Below, piece by piece: positions 18,790 through 27,482 of a stretch of 64,000 bases of DNA. Position numbers and translations under genes: made by a program. Location: positions 2,232,001 to 2,296,000 of the forward strand of contig NZ_JAZGLW010000001.1 in NCBI RefSeq assembly GCF_036409155.1. Reading direction: 5' to 3'. Origin of the DNA: Mycobacterium sp. 050128 (GTDB lineage Bacteria; Actinomycetota; Actinomycetes; Mycobacteriales; Mycobacteriaceae). The notes beneath the pieces were generated by a model. It was not told where the DNA came from. It saw nothing but the letters and a program-made list of their open reading frames with translations, and did no database searches. Numbering within the stretch: the first letter of the stretch is position 1; each line of letters starts with the position of its first letter.

Positions 18790-19029
18790 GTGGCGCGGGT
18801 GATCGTTCATGTGATGCCCAAAGCGGAGATTCTCGACCCGCAGGGTCAGGCGATTGTCGGCGCGCTGGGCCGACTCGGACATCCCGGGATCTCAGATGTC
18901 CGTCAGGGCAAGAGGTTTGAGCTCGAGGTCGACGATACCGTCGACGATTCGGTGCTCGCCGAGATCGCGGAATCACTGTTGGCCAACACCGTGATCGAGG
19001 ACTGGACGATCAGCCGGGAAGTGCTGTGA
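18790..19029 (+). CDS. purS: Phosphoribosylformylglycinamidine synthase subunit PurS
   Basis: Small structural subunit (79 residues) that bridges PurQ and PurL in the three-part FGAM synthase of Gram-positive bacteria. The family core [20 protein letters not shown] and FELEVDD...[13 protein letters not shown] are clear. GTG start at 18790 follows a strong Shine-Dalgarno (AGGAGG) at 8 nt. Its stop overlaps the purQ start by 4 bp (GTGA). PurL, the third subunit, lies 20 kb away at 39.5 kb. Equivalent to Rv0787A. Confidence 0.95.
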   Translation: MARVIVHVMPKAEILDPQGQAIVGALGRLGHPGISDVRQGKRFELEVDDTVDDSVLAEIAESLLANTVIEDWTISREVL

Positions 19030-19700
19030 CGGCGCGGATCGGCGTCATCACCTTTCCCGGCACTCTGGACGATGTGGACGCCGCCCGCGCGGTCCGCCGT
19101 GTCGGCGCGGAGGCGGTGAGCCTGTGGCACGCCGACGCCGACCTCAAGTCGGTCGATGCGGTCGTGGTGCCGGGTGGATTCTCTTACGGCGACTATCTGC
19201 GGGCCGGCGCAATCGCCCGCTTCGCCCCGGTGATGTCCGAAGTGGTCTACGCGGCGGGTCGCGGTATGCCGGTATTGGGGATTTGCAACGGTTTTCAGGT
19301 GCTGTGTGAGACCCGGCTGCTGCCCGGGGTGCTGACCCGCAACGCCGGTCTGCATTTCGTCTGCCGCGACGTGTGGCTTCGGGTGGCATCCAACTCGACG
19401 GCGTGGACGTCGCGCTACGAGCCCGACGCCGACCTGCTGGTCCCGCTGAAATCGGGCGAAGGCCGCTACGTGGCGCCGGAGAACGTGCTCGACGAGCTCG
19501 AGGGCGAGGGTCGCGTGGTGTTTCGGTACCACGACGACATCAACGGTTCGATGCGTGGCATCGCCGGCATCAGCTCGGCGAACGGCCGCGTCGTCGGGCT
19601 GATGCCACACCCCGAACATGCCATCGAAGCGTTGACCGGCCCCTCCGACGACGGTCTCGGCTTGTTCTATTCAGCGCTCGACGCCGTGCTCGCCGCCTGA
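19026..19700 (+). CDS. purQ: Phosphoribosylformylglycinamidine synthase glutaminase subunit
   Basis: Class I glutamine amidotransferase (224 residues) that supplies ammonia to PurL in FGAM synthesis. Nucleophile Cys87 lies in GICNGFQ, and the His195/Glu197 pair in [24 protein letters not shown] is the oxyanion region. Coupled to purS by a 4 bp overlap. Its last 10 codons overlap the convergent WS/DGAT gene by 30 bp. Equivalent to Rv0788. Confidence 0.96.
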   Translation: MTARIGVITFPGTLDDVDAARAVRRVGAEAVSLWHADADLKSVDAVVVPGGFSYGDYLRAGAIARFAPVMSEVVYAAGRGMPVLGICNGFQVLCETRLLPGVLTRNAGLHFVCRDVWLRVASNSTAWTSRYEPDADLLVPLKSGEGRYVAPENVLDELEGEGRVVFRYHDDINGSMRGIAGISSANGRVVGLMPHPEHAIEALTGPSDDGLGLFYSALDAVLAA

Positions 19701-21092
19701 CGTCTGCTGCGCGGGAACTCCTGCGGCACTGCGTAATTCCGCGAACGACTTGACCATTGCGTCGGTCGCTTCATGCGGGTCTTTGAATGTCTGGTCGTCG
19801 GTGAGTACCGCGATCCCGAGCCCGTCGACGTAGCTCCACACGGTGATATTGACCGGTGCGCCCGGCGAGAGCACTCCGGTGGAGTAGATCTCGGTGACCG
19901 CGGCGCCACCGAAATGCCCGCGCTCACGCGGCCCCACCACGCTGGAGACCGCCACGTTCATCAGCTTGTTCGGCACGTCGTGCCGGCCGAGCCACCGGAA
20001 TGCGGCCGGGGCGAACGCCGTCGGTAGATAGGCCATCATCCGGCCGTAGAGCTCCGGGCCCATGATTTCGTGGTCTTCCTTCGCGATCCGCGTCGCCAGC
20101 GAGACCAGCCGCGCCCGCTCGGCGGGATCGGCGACGTGGACCGGCAGCGAAATCATCAGACCGCTGATCTCGTTACCGGTGATGCGGTCCGACTTGTCGG
20201 TGGCGGTGGGCACCGAGGCGATGATCGGGCGCTGCGCTTCGCCGTCGTAGCTCAACAGCAACGTGCGCAATCCGCCGGTGGCTATGGTCAGCACCACGTC
20301 GTTGACGGTGCTGCCCAATGCCTTGGCGGTCGCTTTGACCTCGGCCAGTGGCAGCGTCGCGCTGGCGAAACGCCGCTGCGGGGACACCACGTGGTTGAGG
20401 AAGGTCGGCGGTGCGGCGAAGGCATCGGCCAGATCCGGGTGATCCCCGCGCTCTTTGGACCGGCGCCGCACCCGGCCCATGCCCACCGCGGCGTCCTTGA
20501 CCAGTCCGGGCAGCTCCGCGATCTGCCGGACGTGGTCTCTCGCGGCCGCCCGCAGCAGATCACCCTTCGTCGGGGTGATGCCCGCCTCGTCGTTGTCGCG
20601 CTCGTCGGTCACCGCGCCCTTGAGATCCATCGCACGCGCCAGCAGATTGACCGAGGCGACGCCGTCGGCCAACGCGTGGTGCACCTTTCCGATCAACGCG
20701 AATCGGCCGTCGGCAAGCCCTTCGGCGAAATGGAACTCCCATAGCGGGCGGCTGCGGTCCAGTGGCGTGGACGCCACCCGCCCGATGACCTCGTCCAGTT
20801 CGCACCGGCCGCCCGGGGCGGGCACCTGCACCCGGCGCAAGTGGTAGTCCAGGTCGACGTCGCAGTTCTCCTGCCACATCGGGTGATGAAGTTGCCCGGG
20901 GATGTCGACGAGCTTGTAGCGCAACGGTTCCAACAGGTGCAGCCGACGGCGCACGTGCAGCCGGAAGGCCTCGAAGTCGAATTCACCGTCGTGGTCGGCG
21001 GGGTCGAGTATCGCCACTTTCAGCGTGTGCGTGTGCAGGTTCGGCGTCTCGCTGTAGAGCAGCATGGCGTCCATGCCGTTGAGTCTTTTCAC
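19671..21092 (-). CDS. Wax ester synthase / diacylglycerol acyltransferase (WS/DGAT)
   Basis: Acyl-CoA-dependent acyltransferase that makes triacylglycerol or wax esters for storage, 473 residues, peripheral to the membrane. The catalytic HHxxxDG motif (HHALADG) is at residues 138-144; PLWEFHF (about 116-122) and [10 protein letters not shown] are the other conserved family blocks. The GTG at 21092 begins the standard N-terminus ([17 protein letters not shown]), with GAGGTGA upstream. There is no WS/DGAT at this place in M. tuberculosis as I recall, so this is an insertion or lineage-specific gene. It is convergent with purQ (30 bp overlap). A second acyltransferase gene is 320 bp away on the same strand. 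Confidence 0.93.
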   Translation of the reverse strand: MKRLNGMDAMLLYSETPNLHTHTLKVAILDPADHDGEFDFEAFRLHVRRRLHLLEPLRYKLVDIPGQLHHPMWQENCDVDLDYHLRRVQVPAPGGRCELDEVIGRVASTPLDRSRPLWEFHFAEGLADGRFALIGKVHHALADGVASVNLLARAMDLKGAVTDERDNDEAGITPTKGDLLRAAARDHVRQIAELPGLVKDAAVGMGRVRRRSKERGDHPDLADAFAAPPTFLNHVVSPQRRFASATLPLAEVKATAKALGSTVNDVVLTIATGGLRTLLLSYDGEAQRPIIASVPTATDKSDRITGNEISGLMISLPVHVADPAERARLVSLATRIAKEDHEIMGPELYGRMMAYLPTAFAPAAFRWLGRHDVPNKLMNVAVSSVVGPRERGHFGGAAVTEIYSTGVLSPGAPVNITVWSYVDGLGIAVLTDDQTFKDPHEATDAMVKSFAELRSAAGVPAQQTSGGEHGVER

Positions 21093-21155
21093 ACGTCACC
21101 TCGCCGTGTAGACGCGACCTGAAAGCAACTATGCCGTAGTGCTTCCGGGTTAGCC

Positions 21156-21410
21156 ATGGGTCGGCGCCCGCCGATTCGTGCCGATCAGGGCCGGGTCGCG
21201 CTCGTAAGGGGAGCGGCCCGCGGGCAGGGACGTGCGCATGCCCTTCGGCTTGCCAACGAAGGTGCGGACATCGTCACCGTCGATGTGTGCGCTCCCGTTT
21301 CCACCGCCGTCCGGTATGCGGCCGGTACCTCCGACGAGTTGGTGGAAATGGCTCGGGCGCTGCAGAATTCGGGCCAGGTCGTTGTGGATCGCGGCCACCT
21401 GAAGCATTAG
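21156..21410 (+). pseudogene. N-terminal fragment of a mycofactocin-type short-chain dehydrogenase
   Basis: An 84-codon frame aligns with the start of carveol-dehydrogenase-like SDR proteins: GRVALVRGAARGQGRAHALR and NEGADIVTVDVCAP are the nucleotide-binding half. The normal TGAARGQG has become RGAARGQG, and the protein stops after about one third of the family length, with no Asn-Ser-Tyr-Lys catalytic part downstream. What follows is directly the end of the opposing acyltransferase gene. It is best read as a deletion remnant rather than a working gene. Confidence 0.7.
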
Positions 21411-21414
21411 CCGG

Positions 21415-22221
21415 CTAGCCCAGGATGGGGAAGCGGCGCTGGGCGGCCAGCCGCTTGAGCGCGGCTTCCATCACCGAACGCACGTGGGCGTCGACCTCGT
21501 CGATGTCGGGGTCGTTACCGAACTCGGCGATGATGTCGATCGGCTGGAGCACGTCGGTGACGATCTTGGACGGCAACGGCAGGTTCGGCGGGAAGATGAC
21601 GCTCAGCCCGAACGGGAAGCCGAAGCTGACCGGCAGAATGTCCATGCGGGCCTTGGTGATTCCCAACTTGCGGGCCAGCCAGTTGCCGCGGGTCAGGAAC
21701 AGCTGGGTCTCTTGGGCGCCGATCGAGACGGTGGGCACGATCGGCACTTCGGCTTCGATAGCGGTTCGCACATATCCGGTGCGCCCGTTGAAGTCGATGG
21801 TGTTCGCGCTGAGCGTGGGCCGGTAGGAGTCGTAGTCTCCGCCCGGGAAGACCAGCACGACCGCGCCCGAATGCAGTGCGGTGGCAGCGTTTTCGCGACT
21901 GGCTTCGATAACGCCCACCCGGCGTAGCCAGCCGTCCAGCGGTCCCAGGAATACCCCGTAGTGGGCCAGGGTGTACACCGGCCGGTCGTAACCGAATTTG
22001 TCGTAGAAGGCTGACGAGAAGATCAGCACGTCGGGCGTGAAGATGCCGCCGGAGTGGTTGGACACCACCAACGCCCCACCGGTCGGCGGAACGTTGTCCA
22101 GGTTTCGCACTTCGGCCCGAAACCAGCGGTTGACCACCGGGCCGACGGTGTTGCGCACCTGTTCGGTGAACGCCGGATCCCATTTGGCGGTTTCCAGGCT
22201 GTCTTCTTCAGCGTTGCCCAT
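21415..22221 (-). CDS. PlsC-type phospholipid/glycerolipid acyltransferase
   Basis: Lysophospholipid-acyltransferase-like enzyme of 268 residues. The NHx4D motif appears as NHSGGIFTPD, the second block as FPGGDYDSYRP (close to the FPEG-type substrate motif), and IPTV-like VPIVPTVSIGAQET as the third. It should transfer fatty acyl groups to glycerolipids at the membrane face. Start set at ATG 22221 (MGNAEEDSLETAKW), which has GGGGGAA upstream; the longer frame to 22299 lacks a ribosome site. The neighbouring WS/DGAT suggests a role in triacylglycerol or phospholipid assembly. It is divergent from the epimerase gene. Confidence 0.87.
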   Translation of the reverse strand: MGNAEEDSLETAKWDPAFTEQVRNTVGPVVNRWFRAEVRNLDNVPPTGGALVVSNHSGGIFTPDVLIFSSAFYDKFGYDRPVYTLAHYGVFLGPLDGWLRRVGVIEASRENAATALHSGAVVLVFPGGDYDSYRPTLSANTIDFNGRTGYVRTAIEAEVPIVPTVSIGAQETQLFLTRGNWLARKLGITKARMDILPVSFGFPFGLSVIFPPNLPLPSKIVTDVLQPIDIIAEFGNDPDIDEVDAHVRSVMEAALKRLAAQRRFPILG

Positions 22222-22364
22222 CGCGATTCCCCCGCGGTTGTGTTCCTGCCGTAGTTGCCAGCGCGAGGCCGTTCCCCCAGGGCACACCGCGTGTGACATA
22301 GGCTACTCTCTGTTTGGGAGAATGTCATATCCGTTTGCTGTGGGTTCCACGCATCGGGGGGGAA

Positions 22365-23438
22365 ATGACCGAAGTTGTTCTGGTTACTGGTGGTTTCGGG
22401 TTGGTCGGCTCGCAGACCGTGCGCCAGCTGGTTGCCGACGGCCACCGCGTCGTCGCGACCGATCTCGGCACGTCCGCCCAGCGCAGGGCGGCGCGGTCGT
22501 TACCCGATGGAGCCACCGCGCGCTGGGCGGATCTCACCGACCCGGCCGAGGTCGATCGCCTCGTGGCCGAGACGGCCCCGACGGTGATCATCCATCTGGC
22601 CGCGATGATTCCACCCGGCATCTATCGCCATCCGAAACTGGCCAGGCGGGTGAACGTCGACGCGACCGCGGCGCTGTTGCGCGCGGCCCAGGCCTGCCCG
22701 CATCCGGTGCGTTTCATTCAGGCCTCGAGCAACGCCGTGCACGGCTCGCGCAACCCGCGCCGGCACCGCGAATGGTTGCGGGTGGACACCCCGGTGCGAC
22801 CGTCGGACCTCTACGGTGCGCACAAGGTCGAGGCCGAGGAGCTGGTCCGCGCCGCGGGTCTGCCATGGGTGATCCTGCGGCTGGCCGCAGTGATGAGCGT
22901 CGATCTCGGTGCCATGCCGCTGAGCCTGGACGCGCCCTTCCTGGAAAGCGCGTTGCCGACCGACGGGCGCATTCACACCGTCGACGTCCGCGATGTCGCG
23001 GTCGCGTTATCGGCGGCGTCGACCGCGGACGTGCTCGGTGAGATTCTGCTGATCGGGGGCGACGAGTCGCATCTACTGCGGCAGTCGGACGTCGGCAAAA
23101 CGCTGGCGGCCGCCCGTGGTCTGGTCAACGTTCTGCCCGAGGGGCGCCCGGGTGATCCCGACAGCGACGAGGACTGGTACGTGACCGACTGGATGGATAC
23201 CGCCCGCGCACAACAGGCGTTGCGGTTCCAGCGCCATCCCTGGCCGCACATGGTGGCGGAGATGCGCGCCGCGGCGGGCTGGCAGCGCTATCCGCTGCGG
23301 CTGCTCTCTCCGATCGCCCGCAAATTTCTCAACCGCCGTGGTGCATACCGGAAATCACCCGCCGGCTATGCGGACCCGTGGGGCGCGATCCGCGCCGAGT
23401 TCGGTGAGCCCCGGCCGGACCGCTCAGCCGGCGTCTAG
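22365..23438 (+). CDS. NAD-dependent epimerase/dehydratase family protein
   Basis: Extended short-chain dehydrogenase of 357 residues. The Rossmann start VVLVTGGFGLVGSQTVRQLV (GGxGxxG) binds NAD(P); HLAAM and the catalytic YGAHK (YxxxK) follow. The Ser position is in QASSNAVHG. The C-terminal 100 residues hold a substrate domain ending in a conserved basic tail. Start at ATG 22365 with a GGGGGGGAA ribosome site; the frame upstream to 22314 is not used. Substrate unknown; nucleotide-sugar or steroid-type compounds are typical of the family. The last 15 bp overlap the convergent YbjN-like gene. Confidence 0.87.
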   Translation: MTEVVLVTGGFGLVGSQTVRQLVADGHRVVATDLGTSAQRRAARSLPDGATARWADLTDPAEVDRLVAETAPTVIIHLAAMIPPGIYRHPKLARRVNVDATAALLRAAQACPHPVRFIQASSNAVHGSRNPRRHREWLRVDTPVRPSDLYGAHKVEAEELVRAAGLPWVILRLAAVMSVDLGAMPLSLDAPFLESALPTDGRIHTVDVRDVAVALSAASTADVLGEILLIGGDESHLLRQSDVGKTLAAARGLVNVLPEGRPGDPDSDEDWYVTDWMDTARAQQALRFQRHPWPHMVAEMRAAAGWQRYPLRLLSPIARKFLNRRGAYRKSPAGYADPWGAIRAEFGEPRPDRSAGV

Positions 23439-23888
23439 CACCAACGGCTGCGAGGGGCATTCGGCGACCGAGTCCAGATCGGCGAAGAACTCGATCGCGG
23501 CGGCGATGGTGTGGTCGATGTAGGTCGCGAAGTCGTCGAATTCGAGGGGCTCCCGAATCTTGCGGGAGCTGCGCGCGAGTACGCCGACCCGCTGTGGGTC
23601 AGAGGACCCGTGGACTGTCACGACGACGTCGCGGCCGCGCCGGTTCCACGAGTCGGCAAGCTGCGCCAGCTCGTCGCAGTCGGCTGCGGGGAAGAAGCAG
23701 CCGGGCGTCACTTGAATCGTGAACTCGTCGCGGTGCCAACGAGAGATCCCGAGGTGGACATGCAGCCGCCGCGGGCGGGTGTTGGCGACGTAGAAGAATT
23801 CACCGTCGTGCTGGCCGCGGAAATAGCGGCTGCCACGCGTGCGCAGGTAGCGTTCGATCAAGTCGGCGGACAACGCCTCAGTCGTCAT
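23424..23888 (-). CDS. YbjN-like conserved protein
   Basis: Soluble protein of 154 residues resembling the YbjN / type III secretion chaperone-like fold found widely in Actinobacteria: an N-terminal helix (LSADLIERYLRTRG), a beta sheet (RGSRYFRGQHDGEFFYV, RLHVHLGISRWHRDEFTIQV) and a helix (DCDELAQLADSWNRR). The C-terminal part (FDDFATYIDHTIAAAIEFFADL) closes the fold. Function unknown. The 3' end overlaps the epimerase gene by 15 bp. The 142 bp to the next gene are AT-richer than average. Confidence 0.68.
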   Translation of the reverse strand: MTTEALSADLIERYLRTRGSRYFRGQHDGEFFYVANTRPRRLHVHLGISRWHRDEFTIQVTPGCFFPAADCDELAQLADSWNRRGRDVVVTVHGSSDPQRVGVLARSSRKIREPLEFDDFATYIDHTIAAAIEFFADLDSVAECPSQPLVLDAG

Positions 23889-24000
23889 GCATCAATGGTG
23901 AGGCCTGCGGCTTTACGGATGCTTTGAGTCGAGCGATGTGTCGGCAAAGAAACTGGTGAGAATTTGCTGAGTTTATAACGATCCGGTCACGCGAAGTGAA

Positions 24001-24039
24001 CTGCCCTGCAACGGAATACGACTGAATTGTTCAGGGCAG
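24001..24039 (-). terminator. Candidate hairpin terminator after the P450 gene
   Basis: CTGCCCTG (24001-24008) pairs perfectly with CAGGGCAG (24032-24039) across a 23-nt loop. The hairpin straddles the stop codon of the P450 gene. There is no T-tract, so it may be a weak or Rho-assisted terminator. Confidence 0.35.
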
Positions 24040-25239
24040 CACCCGCACCGGAACGTTCGACCAGCCGGCGACATTCTGCATGCTCACCCGTTTGCACTCA
24101 TCCCAGAGCACTTCGTACCGGGGCATCAGGTCCAGCAGCTTGTTCAGCGCGATCACGCTTTCCAGGCGGGCCAGCGCGGCGCCCAGGCAACTGTGGACGC
24201 CGTACCCGAAGCCGAGGTTCTGCGCCTCGGTGCGGTCGCGGTCGATGTCGAATTTGTCGGCGTCGGTGAACGCGTTGGGGTCGCGGTTGGCCGAGCCGCC
24301 CAACAGGAACACCGGCTTGCCCGCCGGAATCGTGACACCGTGCAGCTCAACGTCTTTGAGCGAACAGCGAACGTTGTACTGCGCCGGCGCCTCATAACGC
24401 AATACCTCTTCGACCGCGGCCGGGACCTTGCCGCGATCGTCGAGCAGCTTCTGCCACTGGTCTGGGTTGCGCGCGAACTGCACGACCGCATTGCCGACCA
24501 GCTTGGTCACCGTCTCGGCGCCGGCGCCGCCCAGAAGCGTGGCGAACCCGGTGATTTCGAGGTCGGTGAGCTGTGTGGTGCCGCCGCCTTCGCGCTCCAC
24601 CTCGGCGGCGATCAGACCGCTGATCATGTCGTCCTGCGGCGCTTTTCGGCGTTCTTGAATCAGGTTGTAATAGAACGCGCCAATCTGGGTGACCGCCTCC
24701 CAGTTGGCGTCGCCCATTTCGATCTGTCCCGGTTCGCGATGCAACGAGGCATCGACCCAATGGCGGATCTGCTGGCGATGCGCGGCCGGCACACCGAGGA
24801 CCGTGCTGATCACCTCGACGGGAAAGAGCGCGGAGAAATCGGCGACGACGTCGAATCGGTTGGGATTGATTCGGGACAGGTGGTACTCGATTAGTTCGGT
24901 GACGCTGTCCTTCAGCGAGGTGATCGCGCGTGGGGTGAAGACCTTGTTGACGAGACTGCGCATCCGCCGGTGTTCCGGGGGATCCATGAAGATCATCGAC
25001 TTGGAATCTTGCGGCAGGTCGTTGTTCTTGACCATGGCCAGATCGATCCCGCGTGCCGACGAATACGTTTCGTAGTCCTTGAACGCGGCGCTGACGTCCT
25101 CGTGGCGAGTCAGTGCATAGAAGTCGTGGGTCTCGTCGTAGTAGACCGGGGCCTCTTCTCGCATGCGCCGATAGGTCGGATACGGGTCGTTGAAGAACTC
25201 CTCTGAGAACGGATCGAAGACCAGTTGCGCGGTTGCCAC
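24031..25239 (-). CDS. Cytochrome P450, family not assigned
   Basis: Soluble bacterial P450 of 402 residues. The haem loop FGYGVHSCLGAALARLE holds Cys351; the I-helix motif is LGGAGAET and the K-helix ExxR is EEVLRYE. The ERR-triad partner ANRDPNAF is intact. GTG at 25239 is preferred over the longer frame (25290) because AGGAGG lies just upstream and the mature sequence begins VATAQLVFDPFSEEF, a common P450 start. A 22-bp palindrome lies 27-48 bp upstream and is probably its operator. No regulator or ferredoxin gene is adjacent; the divergent neighbour is a VOC-fold protein. CYP number not recognised. Confidence 0.92.
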   Translation of the reverse strand: MATAQLVFDPFSEEFFNDPYPTYRRMREEAPVYYDETHDFYALTRHEDVSAAFKDYETYSSARGIDLAMVKNNDLPQDSKSMIFMDPPEHRRMRSLVNKVFTPRAITSLKDSVTELIEYHLSRINPNRFDVVADFSALFPVEVISTVLGVPAAHRQQIRHWVDASLHREPGQIEMGDANWEAVTQIGAFYYNLIQERRKAPQDDMISGLIAAEVEREGGGTTQLTDLEITGFATLLGGAGAETVTKLVGNAVVQFARNPDQWQKLLDDRGKVPAAVEEVLRYEAPAQYNVRCSLKDVELHGVTIPAGKPVFLLGGSANRDPNAFTDADKFDIDRDRTEAQNLGFGYGVHSCLGAALARLESVIALNKLLDLMPRYEVLWDECKRVSMQNVAGWSNVPVRVLP

Positions 25240-25265
25240 GACTCCTCCTGAACCCTCAGCAAGGC

Positions 25266-25287
25266 ATGCTGAGCATCTGCTTAGCAT
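25266..25287. promoter_or_regulatory. Palindromic operator upstream of the P450 gene
   Basis: Arms ATGCTGAGCA and TGCTTAGCAT, separated by TC, match at 9 of 10 positions. It lies 27-48 bp before the P450 start, where a repressor would block transcription. A second inverted repeat (GGGCAATG 25308-25315 with CATTGCCC 25334-25341) lies further upstream in the same divergent gap. Confidence 0.55.
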
Positions 25288-25467
25288 CACCGCGCGTTCC
25301 CGGTCAAGGGCAATGGATTAATGGACTGGTGGTCATTGCCCCCGACGGTGCGGCGACGGATCGAGTTTGCGGTGGGAGAGGTGAATTCGCCGGCCCGCCT
25401 GATCGGGTGATGCGGCCAGTAGTCTCGTTGATAGTTCGCGCCAGCCACCACGCCGGGAGGTCTCAAA

Positions 25468-25866
25468 ATGGGTTTCGCGGTGCAACGGTTCGACCATATT
25501 GTGGTCAATTGCACCGATATTGAGACCACCGCCGCGTGGTACGAGCGAGTTCTCGGCATGAACCGCGAGACCTTCGGACCGTCCAACCGAACAGCGCTGT
25601 GCTTCGGAAATCAGAAGATCAACCTGCGGCCGGTGGGCGCGCTCGCCGACGATCCGGACTGGGTGACCGGGACCGTCGAAGCGGCGGGCTCCGAAGACCT
25701 GTGCTTCATCACCGATTCCAGTCCGGACGAGGTGCGTGCGCACCTGCAGGCCTGCGGCGTCGAGATCACCGCGGGGCCGGTGACCAAGACCGGCGCGCTG
25801 GGATCGATGACCTCGCACTACTGCCGGGATCCCGACGGCAACCTCGTCGAAATCGCGGTCTACTGA
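25468..25866 (+). CDS. VOC-family (glyoxalase/dioxygenase fold) protein
   Basis: Protein of 132 residues with the paired beta-alpha-beta-beta-beta modules of the vicinal-oxygen-chelate superfamily. FDHIVVNCTDIETTAAWYERVLG begins module one, and MTSHYCRDPDGNLVEIAVY ends module two with the usual metal-ligand Glu. Members are glyoxalases, dioxygenases or binding proteins; the substrate is unknown. Ribosome site GGGAGG 8 nt before the ATG. The stop overlaps the convergent cupin gene by 7 bp. Confidence 0.85.
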   Translation: MGFAVQRFDHIVVNCTDIETTAAWYERVLGMNRETFGPSNRTALCFGNQKINLRPVGALADDPDWVTGTVEAAGSEDLCFITDSSPDEVRAHLQACGVEITAGPVTKTGALGSMTSHYCRDPDGNLVEIAVY

Positions 25867-26327
25867 CCGCTTTCGAGCGGATACAACGCGGGCAGGTTGA
25901 CCACGATGGCCTCCTGGCTGCTGCGCGCGATCACGACCTCCGCAATCGTGTTCGGGTCGGGATTCTCTTCGCGGTGCGGCAGATACGGCGGGATGAAGAC
26001 GTAGTCGCCGGGGGCGGCGGTGATGCGCACCTCGTCGACGCCGTCGTGAAAGACGAACTCCGGGTTGCCACTTCGCACATATATTGCGGTTTCCGACTCG
26101 CCGTGGTGATGGTTGGACGAGACGGTCGCCGGTAATGCGTGTGTCTCACCCATCCACAGCTTCTCCGCGCCGACCGACTTACCGGACAGGGCCGCAAAGC
26201 GGCGCAGTCCTTCCGACTGTGCGGTGTCGGAGCTGATGTCCGATGCCTTGATGTGGTGCACCCGGCTCTGCGGCGCCTGCTGCTTGGCGTCGTCGAAGTC
26301 GGGGTGAAATCCATCGGCGGTGGCCAT
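25860..26327 (-). CDS. Cupin-domain protein
   Basis: Single-domain cupin of 155 residues. The first motif is seen in SSNHHHGESETAIYVRSGNPEF (three His then Glu, the usual metal ligands) and the second in PGDYVFIPPYLPHREENP with its His. It may be a metal-dependent isomerase/dioxygenase or a sensor. It has a 7 bp convergent overlap with the VOC gene, and its start is 17 bp from the remnant flavoprotein gene upstream on the same strand, so the two were probably one operon. Confidence 0.82.
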   Translation of the reverse strand: MATADGFHPDFDDAKQQAPQSRVHHIKASDISSDTAQSEGLRRFAALSGKSVGAEKLWMGETHALPATVSSNHHHGESETAIYVRSGNPEFVFHDGVDEVRITAAPGDYVFIPPYLPHREENPDPNTIAEVVIARSSQEAIVVNLPALYPLESGQ

Positions 26328-26344
26328 CTTCGCTCCTGTCGCTA

Positions 26345-26693
26345 CTATCGGTCATCCGAATCCCGGTAGGCCTCAAGGAGTCTCAACCACAGCTCGCTGA
26401 TCGTCGGAAAACATGGCACCGCGTGCCACAGCCGGGCGATGGGAACCTGACCAGCGACGGCGATCGTGGCAGAGTGCAACATCTCGGTGGCACCCGGACC
26501 GACCAAAGTCACCCCGAGCAGATAGTGCTGATCCTCCTCGACCACCATACGCGCCCGGCCGCTGTAGCCGTCGGCATAAAGCTTGCTCCACCACCGCGAC
26601 ATCCAGGCCTGCGGCCCGAGCGCGCTCTGCGACGTTCTGCCCGATCGGTCCCGCACCGAGCACGACTACATCGAATTCGTTGTCGGATAGCAT
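26345..26693 (-). pseudogene. Collapsed flavoprotein disulfide reductase gene (N- and C-termini joined, middle lost)
   Basis: The first 37 codons from ATG 26693 read [20 protein letters not shown] ... [10 protein letters not shown], the FAD-binding start of the pyridine-nucleotide disulfide reductase family. In a different frame, from about 26590 to the stop at 26345, the sequence reads [18 protein letters not shown] then [20 protein letters not shown] and [14 protein letters not shown], the C-terminal dimerisation domain of the same family. Roughly 300 residues between are missing and the frames do not match, so no functional protein can be made. M. tuberculosis has a full oxidoreductase of this type nearby (Rv0794c), the likely ancestor. 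Confidence 0.82.
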
Positions 26694-26750
26694 CGTTGGA
26701 GATCTCCCCGCTTTCGGATTGGTCTGCGGCGGTGCGGTCTGGCGCTGCGA

Positions 26751-27422
26751 TCAGCGCGGCAGCGCGGACAGCTGCTCGGCGAGTTGGCGCAGGTCGCTCG
26801 CCACGAAAGTCGGTTGTGGCAGGCCGTCGATGGGCAGCGGCGGGTTGCCTGGGCGTGTGATCAGAGCGGTGCTGAAGCCGACGCGGTGCGCGCCGAGCAG
26901 GTCCCACACGTGTGCGGCCACCATCATGCAATCGCCCGGCGCCACATCGAGCATCTCGCAGGCGTATCGGTAGACCGACGGAGATGGCTTGAAAGCCCGG
27001 CAGGCGTCCACGCTCAATTGTTGTTCGAAGAAGCCGGCCAGCCCGGCGTGCTCCAGCGGCGTTTGCGCACCGGGACGATGTGGAGAATTGGTAAGCGTGG
27101 CCAGTCGAAAGCCGTTGTTACGCAACGCGGCAAGTCCTTCCTCGACGTCGGGGTGGGCGGGCATCGTGCGCATATGCGACTGCAGGCGATCCACGTCGGC
27201 GTCAGTGACATCGACCCCGTAGCTGTTGGCCAGCATGCGTAAAACGCCCTGCCCAATGGTGAAGAAGTCCACGTACTGTTCGGTAAAGGTCACTGTCATG
27301 GAGTAGGTGACTAGTTGGCCGAACCATTCGCGCAACACGCGGTCGTCGCCGAACAGCTGCCCGAAAAGCGGTGCGATGGCGTCGATATCAATCAACGTCT
27401 CGTTGACGTCGAAAACTAGCAC
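26751..27422 (-). CDS. Haloacid dehalogenase type II (HAD superfamily)
   Basis: L-2-haloacid dehalogenase-like hydrolase of 223 residues. Motif I is FDVNETL with nucleophile Asp5, motif II TLTNSPHRP, motif III the Lys of FKPSPSVY, and motif IV VAAHVWDLLGAH, all as in type II haloacid dehalogenases (CMMVAAHVWD). It would convert 2-haloacids to 2-hydroxyacids through an Asp ester, or act on a related substrate. The GTG start at 27422 gives VLVFDVNETLID, the family N-terminus. It lies 60 bp after the MDR oxidoreductase gene on the same strand, probably in one unit. Confidence 0.88.
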   Translation of the reverse strand: MLVFDVNETLIDIDAIAPLFGQLFGDDRVLREWFGQLVTYSMTVTFTEQYVDFFTIGQGVLRMLANSYGVDVTDADVDRLQSHMRTMPAHPDVEEGLAALRNNGFRLATLTNSPHRPGAQTPLEHAGLAGFFEQQLSVDACRAFKPSPSVYRYACEMLDVAPGDCMMVAAHVWDLLGAHRVGFSTALITRPGNPPLPIDGLPQPTFVASDLRQLAEQLSALPR

Positions 27423-27482
27423 AGACGGTGTCCTGGCATGCCCAATGCTTTCCCCAGCACCTGATCGATGTCCAGTCCGCGG

